Part shown: piece by piece, positions 40,634 through 51,380 of the stretch
How the letters are laid out: each line of letters begins with the position of its first letter
Numbering within the stretch: the stretch's first letter is position 1
Origin: Hydrogenophilus sp.
GTDB taxonomy: Bacteria > Pseudomonadota > Gammaproteobacteria > Burkholderiales > Thiobacillaceae
DNA length: 64,000 nucleotides
NCBI GenBank assembly: GCA_020725265.1
Contig: DYFK01000002.1
Location: 124,001 to 188,000, forward strand
Direction: 5' to 3'
Notes under the pieces: generated by a model
The model's database searches: none
Told to the model about the DNA's origin: nothing
What the model saw: the letters and a program-made list of their open reading frames with translations, nothing else
Program-made: the position numbers and the translations under genes

Positions 40634-40684
40634 CGCCGCGCGCGCTTCAGGGCAGGGATGGCGGCGCTTCGGCCGATGGCGCGG

Positions 40685-40980
40685 TCATGCGATCAGATCG
40701 GCCGACAGGACGCGGACGCCGAGCAGATAGACACGCCCGGCCATGCGGTCCTCGCCGCCGCTGGAATATTCGAAAGCGTATTCGCGGTACAGCCGGGCGC
40801 GCTGGCTGGCGTCGCGGCGCAAGGCCATCCGGCTCAGGGCCACGGTCTCGTCCAGGAACTGCACACCAGCGCGTTCGCACACCGCGCGCGCCGCGCGGAT
40901 CGCGATCTCGCGTTTCTGCAGACTGTCCCACCAGAACCAGCCGAGGCCGCTGAACACCGCCAGCAGCAGCGCTTCCGCGC

Positions 40981-40984
<4 letters not shown>
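40685..40984 (-). CDS. DUF3301 protein
   Basis: 99 residues from ATG 40984, overlapping the helicase stop (ATGA). After a short hydrophobic N-terminal segment (ALLLAVFSGLGWFWWDSL) comes KREIAIRAARAVCERAGVQF then YREYAFEYSSGGEDRMAGRV, typical of DUF3301. It is probably membrane-anchored. Function unknown; linkage to a DEAD-box helicase is common. Confidence 0.87.
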
Positions 40985-42341
<1,357 letters not shown>

Positions 42342-42342
<1 letters not shown>

Positions 42343-43106
42343 CAGAGTTCCCGCCAGTCCAATCCGTTTTCCTGGTCGGCCACGCCGATCCAGTCTTCGC
42401 CGCACCCCAGGGCGCCGGCAAGAGCGGCGCGGGCAAGCGCGGGCATGTTGTTCTCCGCCGACAGATGCGCGGCGACGACATGACGCAAGCGCGGTCCGGC
42501 GATCCGGCCGAGCAGCGCGGCGGCGGCGGCGTTGTCGAGATGGCCGTAGCGACCGAGAATGCGCCGCTTCAGCGCCGCCGGGTAGCCCCCGGCGGCGAGC
42601 ATGTCGAGATCATGGTTGCACTCCAGCGCGAGCGCGTCGCAATCCGTCAGCATGGCTTCCATATGCGCTGTCACGTGGCCGGCGTCGGTGAGCAGGCCGA
42701 AGCGGTGGGCACCGTCGGAAAACACGAACTGTACCGGTTCACGCGCGTCGTGCGGCACCGGATACGGCGTGATCTCGAGGTCGCCGACCGCGAAATGCTC
42801 GTGGCCGCCGAGGATGCGCGTGGACAGCGGCGCGGCATCCTGCGCCGCCAGCACCGTCCGGCTGCCGTGCGTGAGCCAGACCGGGCAGCGCGCCCGCTCG
42901 GCCAAGGCGGCGGCGCCCCGCGCGTGGTCGCTGTGCTCGTGCGTGATCAGAATGGCCGACAGGCTTGCCAGATCGACGCCCAGACGGGCCAGGCGCCGCG
43001 CGGTTTCACGCGGGCCGAAACCGCAATCGATCAGGATGCGGGTGTCGCCGGCCTCGACCAGCCAGGCATTGCCCTTGCTGCCACTCCCGAGACACCCAAA
43101 CCGCAT
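42342..43106 (-). CDS. Metallo-beta-lactamase-fold hydrolase (YycJ-like)
   Basis: 254 residues. The MBL metal motif THEHSDHARG and further ligands in GHVTAHM and CNHDLDML are visible, after the start [20 protein letters not shown]. Similar proteins (WalJ/YycJ group) are probable nucleases or phosphodiesterases. ATG 43106 shares its last base with the bamC stop, so it belongs to the dapA-bamC-MBL operon. Confidence 0.9.
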
Positions 43107-44245
43107 TACTTGAGTTGCTCGTAAAGCAGGGTGGCGATGCGGTTTCCGGTTTCGCCGGTGGCCGCCTTGCCATCGTCGGTGAGTATGGTCAGCGTGGTCC
43201 TGGCCTCATCGCCCTTCAGGCGGACCTGGTAGCGCTCCGCCTTGATCTTGGGATCATCGGAGCGCCAGAACGCGAGTTTGGACAGGAAACCCTTGTCCTT
43301 GCTGGTGTTGGCATTGGGGTCGGCGTAACGGACGTAGTAGACACCATCGACGCGATCCCGATCCTCGACCGCGAAACCGATACGGTCGAGCGCCAGACCG
43401 ACCCGCCGCCAGGCACGCTCGAAAGGCTCGGGCAGGGCCAGTCCGGGCGCGGCGTTGGCGGTCTTGATCAGGGTCGCCTGGGGCGCCGACTGGCTGGCCA
43501 ACAAAGTCTGGGCGCGGGCTTCCTCGATGCCGAAGCGCACCATCAGGCGGCGCAACATCTCGGCTTCCAGCTCGGGATCGGCCGGGCGCGGCTGCCAGAC
43601 GGTCTTGCCGCTGCCTTGGTCGCCGCCGCTCTGGGTGCCCTCGAACACCTCTTGCATGCCGCGATGGCTGATGTAGATCTCGGTGCCGCCATCGGCGGCC
43701 GGTTCCAGTCGGGTACGGAACTTGTCGCGCTCGGCGGTGGCATAGACGCTGTCCAGAACCTTGCCAAGCAGCTTGCGTATGCCGTCCTGCGGGATCTTGG
43801 CGCGGTTCTCGGCCCAGTCGGTTTCCATGACGCCGGCATCGGGCAGTTCCAGGCTGATGAGGAAGCCAAGCTCCTGCCAGAACTCCCTGACCGTCGGCCA
43901 GACCTCGGCGGCGGGCAGCTTGACCACCAACCAGCGCTGGCCGCCGGCGCGTTCGATGCTGGCCTTCTCGACCACCGGCAGCACCCCCTGGCCTGCCGTG
44001 GCGCGGGGGCGTTCGGTCCGGTCCCGATCGTAGGCGGAGAAGGTGGCGGCACCGCGTGGATTGACATCGGGAACCGCGTAGCGGTTATCACCGGACGGCA
44101 CGATCAGGTCTGGCGGCGCTTCCAGGGTCGGCAGCGTTCCGGCGGATTTGTAGTCGATCTTCTTGTCTTCGAACATCGTGCAGCCGGTCGCGGACAGGGC
44201 CAGGACAAGCAGTGCGGCGGTATGGCGCATGGGGGCGAACCTCAC
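43106..44245 (-). CDS. bamC: Outer-membrane assembly lipoprotein BamC
   Basis: 379 residues. A lipoprotein signal peptide with lipobox LSATGC (Cys22 from 44245; a second Met at 44230 is possible) is followed by a disordered N-terminal region including [10 protein letters not shown] and two helix-grip domains, the BamC/NlpB layout. As part of the BAM complex it helps insert outer-membrane proteins. It directly follows dapA (overlap 4 bases), the conserved order. Confidence 0.93.
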   Translation of the reverse strand: MRFAPMRHTAALLVLALSATGCTMFEDKKIDYKSAGTLPTLEAPPDLIVPSGDNRYAVPDVNPRGAATFSAYDRDRTERPRATAGQGVLPVVEKASIERAGGQRWLVVKLPAAEVWPTVREFWQELGFLISLELPDAGVMETDWAENRAKIPQDGIRKLLGKVLDSVYATAERDKFRTRLEPAADGGTEIYISHRGMQEVFEGTQSGGDQGSGKTVWQPRPADPELEAEMLRRLMVRFGIEEARAQTLLASQSAPQATLIKTANAAPGLALPEPFERAWRRVGLALDRIGFAVEDRDRVDGVYYVRYADPNANTSKDKGFLSKLAFWRSDDPKIKAERYQVRLKGDEARTTLTILTDDGKAATGETGNRIATLLYEQLK

Positions 44246-45117
44246 AGGGAACCAGCTTCCTTCAGGGCGTCACGGACGACGTCGTGACAGGTCGGGGACA
44301 GGGGTACCAGCGGCAGGCGGATACCCGGCTCGATCCGCCCCATTTCCGCCAGAGCCCATTTGACCGGGATCGGGTTGGCTTCGATGAACAACTTCTGATG
44401 CAGACCGAGCAGGCGGAAGTTGATTTCTCGCGCGCGCGCCAGATCGCCGGACCGCGCGGCCGCGCACATTTCATGCATGAGCCGGGGCGCGACGTTGCCG
44501 GTGACGGTGATGACACCGCGGCCGCCAAGCAGCATCAGGACCATGGCGCTGGCATCGTCGCCGCTCCAAACCGAGAATCCCGCCGGCGCCGCCTTGAGCA
44601 GGGCGGAGCCGCGCTCGATGTTGCCGGTGGCGTCCTTGATGCCGATCACGCCCGGCACCTGGGCCAGACGCAGCGCGGTGTCGTTGCCGATATCGGAAGC
44701 GGTGCGGCCGGGCACGTTGTACAGGATCAGGGGCAGGTCGACCGCCTCGGCGATGGCGCGGAAATGCCGGTACAGCCCCTCCTGGGTCGGCTTGTTGTAG
44801 TACGGCGCCACCGACAGGCCGGCGGCCGCGCCGGCGGCCTTGGCGCAATGGCTCAGCTCGATCGCCTCGGCGGTCGAGTTGGCGCCGGTGCCGGCGATCA
44901 CCGGCAACCGGCCGGCGGCCTGCTCGACGGCGATCCGTATGAGTTGGCAATGTTCCTCGGCGCTGACCGTGGGCGATTCGCCGGTGGTACCGACGATGAC
45001 CAGGCCATCGGTGCCCTGCTCGACGTGCCAGTCGATGAGCGCCCGGAAACGGGGCAGATCCAGGCCGCCATCGGGCAGCATGGGGGTGACGAGTGCGACG
45101 AGACTGCCGGTGAACAT
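44242..45117 (-). CDS. dapA: 4-hydroxy-tetrahydrodipicolinate synthase
   Basis: 291 residues. The start [49 protein letters not shown] with the catalytic Tyr, and the Schiff-base Lys in [14 protein letters not shown] identify DapA. It condenses pyruvate with aspartate semialdehyde in lysine and diaminopimelate synthesis. A possible -10 (TAAAAT on the minus strand, 45145-45150) precedes it. Confidence 0.97.
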   Translation of the reverse strand: MFTGSLVALVTPMLPDGGLDLPRFRALIDWHVEQGTDGLVIVGTTGESPTVSAEEHCQLIRIAVEQAAGRLPVIAGTGANSTAEAIELSHCAKAAGAAAGLSVAPYYNKPTQEGLYRHFRAIAEAVDLPLILYNVPGRTASDIGNDTALRLAQVPGVIGIKDATGNIERGSALLKAAPAGFSVWSGDDASAMVLMLLGGRGVITVTGNVAPRLMHEMCAAARSGDLARAREINFRLLGLHQKLFIEANPIPVKWALAEMGRIEPGIRLPLVPLSPTCHDVVRDALKEAGSL

Positions 45118-45177
45118 GGCGGAATGGAGTCGGGAAAAGCCGCGATTTTATCCGAAAGTGCCGGACGCGCGCGGCCG

Positions 45178-45963
45178 CTACCATCCGGCGATCGCCCGCA
45201 TCGCGCGCAGTCCGTTTTCCAGCGCGCCGAGCCATGCGGCCTCGATCTGGGCGGGCAGATAAGCCAGGCTGAGATAGAGCACGCCGAAACCGACGCCGAT
45301 GGACAGCGGAAAACCGATCGCGAAGATGTTCAGCTGCGGCGCCGCCCGGGTCATCATGCCGATGGTCAGGTTGGTCGCCAGCAGCGCGGCGGTGATCGGC
45401 AAGGCGATGTGCAGGCCGGTGGAGAACAATGTCACCGCCCAGTTGACGATGATCGCGAAGCCCCCCGCCGACAGCGACGCGCCGATCGGTATCTCCTCGA
45501 AACCGCGCGCCAACGCCAGGATGACCAGGTGATGGCCGTTGATCGCGAACAGGATCAGCAGGGTCGCCACCACCAGAAACTGGGAAACCACCGGCGTCTG
45601 GGCACCGTTTATCGGATCGAAAAGGGTGGCGAACGACAAGCCCATCTGCAGGCTGATCAACTGGCCGACGTACTCGACCATGGCGATGACGATGCGCAAC
45701 GTGAAACCAAGCGCGACCCCGATCGCGATCTGCTGGGCCAGGATCAGCATGCCTTCGCCGGAAGCCAGCGATACCGGCATCATCGCCGGCAGGCTCGGCG
45801 CCACCGCCACCGTCAACACCATGGCCAGCGCCACTCGCGCGCTCATCGGCGTCGCCTTGTTGCCGAGCAGCGGATCCAGCGACAGCCAGGCCATGATGCG
45901 CGCGAACGGGAACAGGAACAAAGCCAGCATCGCCTCCAGATCGGCCGACGACAGCGTCAGCAT
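45178..45963 (-). CDS. fliR: Flagellar export apparatus protein FliR
   Basis: 261 residues with about six membrane helices. LFLFPFARIMAWLSLDPLLG near the N-terminus and LLVATLLILFAINGHHLVIL in the centre are FliR features. It is part of the FliPQR export gate of the flagellar type III secretion system. It follows fliQ by 4 bases and ends the flagellar operon; flhB does not follow. Confidence 0.95.
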   Translation of the reverse strand: MLTLSSADLEAMLALFLFPFARIMAWLSLDPLLGNKATPMSARVALAMVLTVAVAPSLPAMMPVSLASGEGMLILAQQIAIGVALGFTLRIVIAMVEYVGQLISLQMGLSFATLFDPINGAQTPVVSQFLVVATLLILFAINGHHLVILALARGFEEIPIGASLSAGGFAIIVNWAVTLFSTGLHIALPITAALLATNLTIGMMTRAAPQLNIFAIGFPLSIGVGFGVLYLSLAYLPAQIEAAWLGALENGLRAMRAIAGW

Positions 45964-45967
45964 GAAT

Positions 45968-46237
45968 TCACCCGACCAGGGTCGGAATGCTGCCGATCAG
46001 GCGCACCAGGAAATCGACCAGCAGGCGCATGGTCCACGGCCCGAGCAGGACCAGCACGACGAACATCACCAGCAGCTTGGGGATGAAGGTCAGGGTCATT
46101 TCGTTGATCTGGGTGGCGGCCTGAAAGATCGAGACCAGCAGGCCGGTGAGCAACGCGGCCAGCAACAGCGGCCCAGCCGCCAGCATGCCAACCTCCAGGG
46201 CCTGGCGAACGATGGCGACGACGGTATCCGGGTTCAT
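45968..46237 (-). CDS. fliQ: Flagellar export apparatus protein FliQ
   Basis: 89 residues, two membrane helices. MNPDTVVAIVRQALEVGMLA then FQAATQINEMTLTFIPKLL are the conserved FliQ segments. It belongs to the export gate. The ATG overlaps the fliP stop by 4 bases. Confidence 0.97.
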   Translation of the reverse strand: MNPDTVVAIVRQALEVGMLAAGPLLLAALLTGLLVSIFQAATQINEMTLTFIPKLLVMFVVLVLLGPWTMRLLVDFLVRLIGSIPTLVG

Positions 46238-46980
46238 ATCTGGAAGGTTTGCACCAGGGAGGCAATCAACAGGTTCCAGCCGTCGGCGAGCACGAACAGC
46301 ATGATCTTGAACGGCAGCGAGACCAGTACCGGCGAAAGCATCATCATGCCCATCGACATGAGCACGCTGGCCACGATCATGTCGATGATCAGGAAGGGAA
46401 TGAATACGATGAAGGCAATCTGGAACGCCGTTTTAAGCTCGCTGATCACGAACGCCGGCACCAGCACCTTGAGCGGGGTCTGCTCGGGCGAATCGAGCGG
46501 CGGCGACTTGGCCAGGCCGAGGAACAGGGCGATGTCCTCCTGGCGGGTCTGCTTGAGCATGAAGGCCTTCAGTGGCTCGGCGCCTCGCTCGGTCGCCTCG
46601 ATGAAGCTGATCTGGTTTTCCGAGTAGGGCTTCCAGGCGGTCTCGTGGATACGGTCGAACACCGGCGCCATGATGAAAAAAGTCAGGAACAGCGAAAGAC
46701 CGACGATGACCTGGTTGGGTGGCGCGGTCATGGTGCCCATGGCTTGGCGCAGCAGCGACAACACGATGACGATGCGGGTGAACGACGTCATCATCAACAG
46801 CAATGCCGGCAGGAAAGTCAGCGACGTCAGCAGCAGCAGCGCTTCGATGCTGAACGTGTAGTTGGTGGTGCCGCCGGCCCCCGGCGCGCTGGTGAAGGCG
46901 GGCAGCCCGGGCGCGGCCAGGACGACCGAGGGCACCAGTATGGCAAGCAGGCAGAGGAGGATGCGCGACATGTTCGGCAA
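46234..46980 (-). CDS. fliP: Flagellar export apparatus protein FliP
   Basis: 248 residues. A cleavable signal peptide (LLCLLAILVPSVVLAAPGLP) precedes the FliP core with TSLTFLPALLLMMTSFTRIV, GLSLFLTFFIM and PFLIIDMIVASVLMSMGMMM. It is the main subunit of the export gate. It sits 5 bases downstream of fliO. Confidence 0.97.
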   Translation of the reverse strand: MPNMSRILLCLLAILVPSVVLAAPGLPAFTSAPGAGGTTNYTFSIEALLLLTSLTFLPALLLMMTSFTRIVIVLSLLRQAMGTMTAPPNQVIVGLSLFLTFFIMAPVFDRIHETAWKPYSENQISFIEATERGAEPLKAFMLKQTRQEDIALFLGLAKSPPLDSPEQTPLKVLVPAFVISELKTAFQIAFIVFIPFLIIDMIVASVLMSMGMMMLSPVLVSLPFKIMLFVLADGWNLLIASLVQTFQI

Positions 46981-46985
46981 CGCGC

Positions 46986-47420
46986 TCAGGTCCGGTTATC
47001 GCGACGCGCGACCAGATCCTTCAGCTTGTCGGCGAATCCTGGCAACGGCTCGTTCGAGGCGGGCGAATAGCCGGCCGGACGCGGCAGGGTATGCAGGGTG
47101 TTGATCTGGCCGCCACCAACCCCCAGCAGCAGCCAGGTGTCGCCGACCTCGACCACGACCAGACGTTCTCGCGGGCCGACCATGACCCCACCGACCACCC
47201 GGACGATGCCCTGGGCACTGGTCTGGCCGGGCGCGTATCGACGCAGCAACCAGAAGAAACCGAACAGCGCGGCCATGACCGCCAGCAGTCCGAGCAGGCC
47301 CTGCAACAAGGCGCCGGAACCTGGCGGCGGTTCCGCCGCGGCGTAAAGCCCGGAAGCGGACAACGAAAGCAGGATGCCGGCCAGACCGCGCACCGTCATC
47401 GCCACGGCACGGGAAATCAT
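46986..47420 (-). CDS. fliO: Flagellar assembly protein FliO
   Basis: 144 residues from ATG 47420, overlapping the fliN stop. An N-terminal hydrophobic helix, a central membrane helix (LQGLLGLLAVMAALFGFFWL) and the soluble pattern VGGVMVGPRERLVVVEVGDT followed by WLLLGV mark FliO, which helps assemble FliP. The upstream frame is open but not family-like. Confidence 0.9.
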   Translation of the reverse strand: MISRAVAMTVRGLAGILLSLSASGLYAAAEPPPGSGALLQGLLGLLAVMAALFGFFWLLRRYAPGQTSAQGIVRVVGGVMVGPRERLVVVEVGDTWLLLGVGGGQINTLHTLPRPAGYSPASNEPLPGFADKLKDLVARRDNRT

Positions 47421-47899
47421 CGGTTGAGGCGGCGCAGACGTTCGGATGGACTGATGATGTCGGTAAGACGGATACCGAACTTGTCGTTGACCACCACCAC
47501 CTCTCCCTGCGCGATCAGACAACCGTTGACCAGCACGTCCATCGGCTGTCCGGCCAGGCCGTCCAGCTCGACGACCGAGCCCTGCGCCAGTTGCAGGAGG
47601 TTGCGGATGGCGATCTTGGTGCGCCCGAGCTCGACATTGAGCTGAACCGGAATATCGAGGATCAGATCAAGGTTGTTGGCCGCGGGCTGATGCGCGCCGT
47701 CGGGTACCAGATTCTGAAAAATCTGGGCTTTCTGGGGTTCCTGCGCGGCGGCGCGGTCGGCGATCTCCTGTTCCGCCATGGCGGCGGCCCAGTCGTCGGC
47801 GGCGCCACCGCCACCGGCATCGGCCGCTTCCTGCTCGGCCAGCGCGGCCGCCCAGTCATCGGCGGAGATGTCGTCCTGTTTTTGCGCTTCCTCGCTCAT
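47417..47899 (-). CDS. fliN: Flagellar motor switch protein FliN
   Basis: 160 residues from ATG 47899. The C-terminal SpoA domain (LILDIPVQLNVELGRTKIAI, then NLLQLAQGSVVELDG, and VVVNDKFGIRLTDI) is complete. The N-terminal third is acidic and carries a duplicated motif, ADDWAAALAEQE at 13-24 and ADDWAAAMAEQE at 34-45. FliN forms the lower C-ring and binds CheY-P and export cargo. It overlaps fliM by 4 bases. Confidence 0.96.
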   Translation of the reverse strand: MSEEAQKQDDISADDWAAALAEQEAADAGGGGAADDWAAAMAEQEIADRAAAQEPQKAQIFQNLVPDGAHQPAANNLDLILDIPVQLNVELGRTKIAIRNLLQLAQGSVVELDGLAGQPMDVLVNGCLIAQGEVVVVNDKFGIRLTDIISPSERLRRLNR

Positions 47900-48894
47900 C
47901 GCTTGCTCCCGGCGCAGGTCACTCGCTCCTGCCCCTGCAAAATCCGCTCGACCTTGAGCGCCAACTGGCCATTCTTCTGACCATAGTGACACTCGAACAA
48001 CGGCACGTTGTCGACCTGGGCGATCACCGCCTCCGGCAGATCGAGGGAAATCACGTCGCCCACCTTCAGATTCATGATCTGCCGCAGGGTCACCGGCGTG
48101 TAACCGAGATTGGCCACCAGCTCGACCTCGGCATCCTGCACCTGCAACGACATCTGCGTGACCCAGCGTTCATCGGCCTCGGCGCGATCGGCCTGCATGG
48201 TGCTGTTGAGCTGATCGCGGATGGGCTCGATCATACTGTAGGGCATGCAGACGTGGAAATCGCCACCGCCCGAGCCAAGCTCGATGTTGAAGGTGCTGAC
48301 CACCACCACCTCGGTTGGCGTGGCGATGTTGGCGAACTGGGTGTTCATCTCCGAACGGACATATTCGAATTTGACCGGATAGATGGTGGCCCAGGCTTTC
48401 TGCATTTCCTCGAAGGTCACCTCCAGCATCTTCTTGATGATGCGCTGTTCGGTGATCGTGAAATCCCGGCCTTCCACGCGCATGTGGAAACGGCCATCGC
48501 CGCCGAACAGACTGTCCACGACCAGGAACACCAGATTCGGGTCGAACACGAACAGCGCGGTGCCGCGCAACGGGTTCATGTGCACCATGTTGAGGTTGGT
48601 GGGAACCACCAGATTGCGCACGAACTCGCTGTATTTGATGACCGTCACCGGTCCCACGGAAATTTCCGCGGTACGCCGGATCAGGTTGAACAGGCCAATG
48701 CGAAAATTGCGGGCGAAACGCTCGTTGATGATTTCGAGCGTGGGCATGCGCCCGCGGACGATACGTTCCTGCCGGCCGATATCGTAGGCGCGGACACCCC
48801 CACCCCCCTCGTCGGCCGGAGCCTCCTCGGACTCGCCGGTGACGCCTCGCAGTAAGGCGTCAACCTCTTCCTGGGAAAGGATGTCGTCCGCCAC
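47896..48894 (-). CDS. fliM: Flagellar motor switch protein FliM
   Basis: 332 residues. The N-terminal CheY-binding peptide ILSQEEVDALLRGV is intact, followed by the middle domain (ERIVRGRMPTLEIINERFAR) and the C-terminal SpoA domain (GDVISLDLPEAVIAQVDNVP). It forms the C-ring switch. Gene order fliL-fliM-fliN is standard. Confidence 0.97.
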   Translation of the reverse strand: MADDILSQEEVDALLRGVTGESEEAPADEGGGGVRAYDIGRQERIVRGRMPTLEIINERFARNFRIGLFNLIRRTAEISVGPVTVIKYSEFVRNLVVPTNLNMVHMNPLRGTALFVFDPNLVFLVVDSLFGGDGRFHMRVEGRDFTITEQRIIKKMLEVTFEEMQKAWATIYPVKFEYVRSEMNTQFANIATPTEVVVVSTFNIELGSGGGDFHVCMPYSMIEPIRDQLNSTMQADRAEADERWVTQMSLQVQDAEVELVANLGYTPVTLRQIMNLKVGDVISLDLPEAVIAQVDNVPLFECHYGQKNGQLALKVERILQGQERVTCAGSKR

Positions 48895-48915
48895 ATGCCT
48901 CCTTACAGCTTGCGC

Positions 48916-49419
48916 TTACTGGATGATGAACGAGCCGAACAGCACCTTCTTCACACCCGCGGATGCCTGCTTGACACCAAGCAACCCATTGAGCTGGCTG
49001 GCGATTTCGTCGGCCAGCGCGTTCTTGCCTTCCTGCTGCGAAAGCTCCTCGGGCATCTTGGAGGACAACAGCCGGATCATCGCGTCACGAACCTCGGGCA
49101 TGCGTAACTTGAGCTTCTGCTGCACCCCGGCATCGGCCACCATCAACTGGATTTCGATTTGCAGATAGGTCTGCTGATCGGCGAGATTGAGCGTGAACGC
49201 CTCCAACCGCTCGTAGATCGGTGGCGTCTTGTCGTCGACGACTTCCTCGGCGACTTCATCGCCTTCCTCGCCATCCCCTTTCTTCGGACCGGACATCAGC
49301 AGCACCACCGCCACCACCGCCACGACCACCACCAGCACGACCGCACCCAGGATGATCATCAACTTACCGCTTTTTTTCTTTGGCGCCGCCGCTTCCGCAG
49401 CCACTTCCTCTTTTGCCAT
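48916..49419 (-). CDS. fliL: Flagellar basal-body protein FliL
   Basis: 167 residues from ATG 49419, preceded by AGAGGA; an in-frame GTG at 49434 is an alternative. Basic cytoplasmic start (AAPKKKSGKL), one membrane helix (IILGAVVLVVVVAVVAVVLL) and a stomatin-like periplasmic domain ending in VKKVLFGSFIIQ. FliL surrounds stator units. It starts downstream of an AT-rich gap. Confidence 0.95.
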   Translation of the reverse strand: MAKEEVAAEAAAPKKKSGKLMIILGAVVLVVVVAVVAVVLLMSGPKKGDGEEGDEVAEEVVDDKTPPIYERLEAFTLNLADQQTYLQIEIQLMVADAGVQQKLKLRMPEVRDAMIRLLSSKMPEELSQQEGKNALADEIASQLNGLLGVKQASAGVKKVLFGSFIIQ

Positions 49420-49445
49420 GTCGTCCTCTGCCACGCCTCGCGCGC

Positions 49446-49512
49446 GATAAAAGTTACATAAAAACAGAATGTTCTTTTAAAAAGCTTAAGTTCTTTATTA
49501 CTGCAAGACAAG
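49446..49512 (-). promoter_or_regulatory. AT-rich gap with possible fliL operon promoter
   Basis: A stretch of strikingly low GC for this genome lies between fliK and fliL. On the minus strand TTGCAG is followed 17-18 bases later by TTTTTAAAAG, a plausible sigma-70 arrangement. I see no sigma-54 (TGGC-N9-TGC type) or clear sigma-28 element. Confidence 0.4.
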
Positions 49513-49567
49513 CTGAACCGCAAACCCTCGCGGGGTTACCGACGGGAATGGAGGAAGCGGGTCGGTT

Positions 49568-50872
49568 CTAGACGTAAAGATCGACCAAGCCGTGCCCCCC
49601 CCGGCGCGCAAGCAGGGAATCCATTGTCGTGGCGCCGCCATCCGTGGTGGTGGCCAGCGTATCGGCCTCGCCGTTGCCGGCCGATGCGTTCGCGCCCTCC
49701 CGCCGTGAAAACGCTTCCTCGCGGACGTGGGACTCGCCCAGGCTGAGACCAGCGTCCGCCATCAGTTCGCGCAATCTCGGCAACGCCGCTTCGATCGCCT
49801 CGCGCACCGCCGGACTGGCGGAGAAGAATTGCGCGCCGACCTCGCCGTTCGAAACCGTCAGTCGGACTTCGACCGCGCCCAATTGCGGGGGTGTCAGCGA
49901 CAGCGACGCCCATTGCCCCTGACGTCCGGCCAGCCAGGTCACCTTTTCACCGAACTCGGTGGCGAAGTTGGCGGCTCGCACCGGCGTATCGACCGCCAGA
50001 TGCAACCTGGCATCCGACGGACGCGAGACCTGTTCGAAGGAGCGCGCCAACCCGGGCTCCACGGTCGCGGCCAATTGCGCGACCGATTGCGAGGAGGCCG
50101 GGGAAGGCGCGCCAACATCCGCGCCAGCTGGCTGGACAGCACCGGGCGCGACGGCGGCGGTCGTTGTGGCCGCGGTCTGGGCGGGAGCCGCGGCGGCCCC
50201 CTGGCGGGCGCCGGCCACGGGCAAGTCTTGCCCGGCCTCGGCAGTTTTTGCCAGATCCGGCGCCTTGGCGGGGGCGCCTCCGGGCGTGGCGACTTCGCGC
50301 GCGTCGCCCTGACGACCCGCCGGGGTATACGCCTCTTCGACGGATTTTCGCGCCAGATCGATGGCGCCGGCGGCCTCGACTTCGGGAGATGTCATGGTGG
50401 CCACGGCCTCATCGGTTTCCGAACCCGCCTTGGCCGTACCGGAAGTCGGCGTTGTCACGATGGGTATCCCTGTCAGGACCCGGGCCAGGGGCTCCGATGA
50501 TGCCGGGTCGGCCGGCGACGAGACAGCCGGATTCACGGAACTCGTGATCGATAACGCGCCGCCATCGGCAATCCTCGCCCCCGACTTGGCGTCTTCCGGC
50601 CCGATTTCCGGGACTGTCCGACCCGGTTCCGCGTTTTCCGCCCCCTCGATCAGGGCGCCACGCCCGATCAGGCCAGGGCTGGTCGCGGCTGTTTCGGTGG
50701 TGGCCAGGCCTGGGTCCGGCAAACCATTGGGAGTTCTGGCCTTATGCGCCGCCAGGGTGTGGGTGAACAGTTGCGCGAGCTTGTCGTGTCCAGCGGCCGT
50801 CTTGCCCTTACCCTTGCCGCCCGCGACCAGCTGCGCGCCGAACGCTTCCAGGCTCGCGAGTACTTGCGCCAT
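49568..50872 (-). CDS. fliK: Flagellar hook-length control protein FliK
   Basis: 434 residues from ATG 50872, with GGAGA just upstream (the frame opens at 50908). A long Ala/Pro/Thr-rich, low-complexity ruler region is followed by the Flg_hook domain (LSLTPPQLGAVEVRLTVSNG, then LRELMADAGLSLGESHV). It measures the hook and switches export specificity. It lies 63 bases from fliJ. Confidence 0.9.
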   Translation of the reverse strand: MAQVLASLEAFGAQLVAGGKGKGKTAAGHDKLAQLFTHTLAAHKARTPNGLPDPGLATTETAATSPGLIGRGALIEGAENAEPGRTVPEIGPEDAKSGARIADGGALSITSSVNPAVSSPADPASSEPLARVLTGIPIVTTPTSGTAKAGSETDEAVATMTSPEVEAAGAIDLARKSVEEAYTPAGRQGDAREVATPGGAPAKAPDLAKTAEAGQDLPVAGARQGAAAAPAQTAATTTAAVAPGAVQPAGADVGAPSPASSQSVAQLAATVEPGLARSFEQVSRPSDARLHLAVDTPVRAANFATEFGEKVTWLAGRQGQWASLSLTPPQLGAVEVRLTVSNGEVGAQFFSASPAVREAIEAALPRLRELMADAGLSLGESHVREEAFSRREGANASAGNGEADTLATTTDGGATTMDSLLARRGGHGLVDLYV

Positions 50873-50935
50873 GTCGATTCTCCATTGGTGTCGCGTAACC
50901 GACAGCAAGCGCCATGCCAGTTGGAGAACCGCGCA

Positions 50936-51379
50936 TCAGGACAGGCCGTCATGCTCCCGGCGTTTGCGCGCGGCGATCTCGTCGGTGACGCGCTGGTCGC
51001 GCTTTTCCTCGCGTCGGATTTCAGCACCGTGATGGCGCGACGCCAGCACCTCATATGCCTTGACCTTCTGGCGCAGTTCCACCCAGGTGGCATGCGCGCC
51101 CTCCCAACCGGCGCGCGCCTGGGCGACCTCGCGTTCCTGAAGGCGGATGGCCTCGTCCAGTTTAGCCAGGAAAATGTGGAAATCGCGTAGCAGATGGATC
51201 GGCATGCCCGGACCACCAGCCAGACGGCGCCGGTATTCATCGCGGTAGCCCTCCAGCTCGGTCAGGCGCTGACGCGCCATTTCTTCCTTGCGCTTGAGCA
51301 TGCGCAACAGGCGTTCCGCGGCGTCCATACGATGCCGGGCATGATCGAGCAGGACCTGAAGCGGGAACGGCTTCGCCAT
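50936..51379 (-). CDS. fliJ: Flagellar export chaperone FliJ
   Basis: 147 residues, coiled-coil throughout, starting FPLQVLLDHARHRMDAAERL with RLTELEGYRDEY following. This is the FliJ pattern; it couples the FliI ATPase to the export gate. fliI and fliH are not seen upstream, where a Trm112-like gene stands instead. It begins 1 base after that gene. Confidence 0.9.
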   Translation of the reverse strand: MAKPFPLQVLLDHARHRMDAAERLLRMLKRKEEMARQRLTELEGYRDEYRRRLAGGPGMPIHLLRDFHIFLAKLDEAIRLQEREVAQARAGWEGAHATWVELRQKVKAYEVLASRHHGAEIRREEKRDQRVTDEIAARKRREHDGLS

Positions 51380-51380
51380 T

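Noticed and set aside
49446-49512. Sigma-28 or sigma-54 flagellar promoter upstream of fliL
   Set aside because: Neither TGGC-N9-TGC nor TAAA-N15-GCCGATAA type elements can be aligned; only a loose sigma-70-like match remains.
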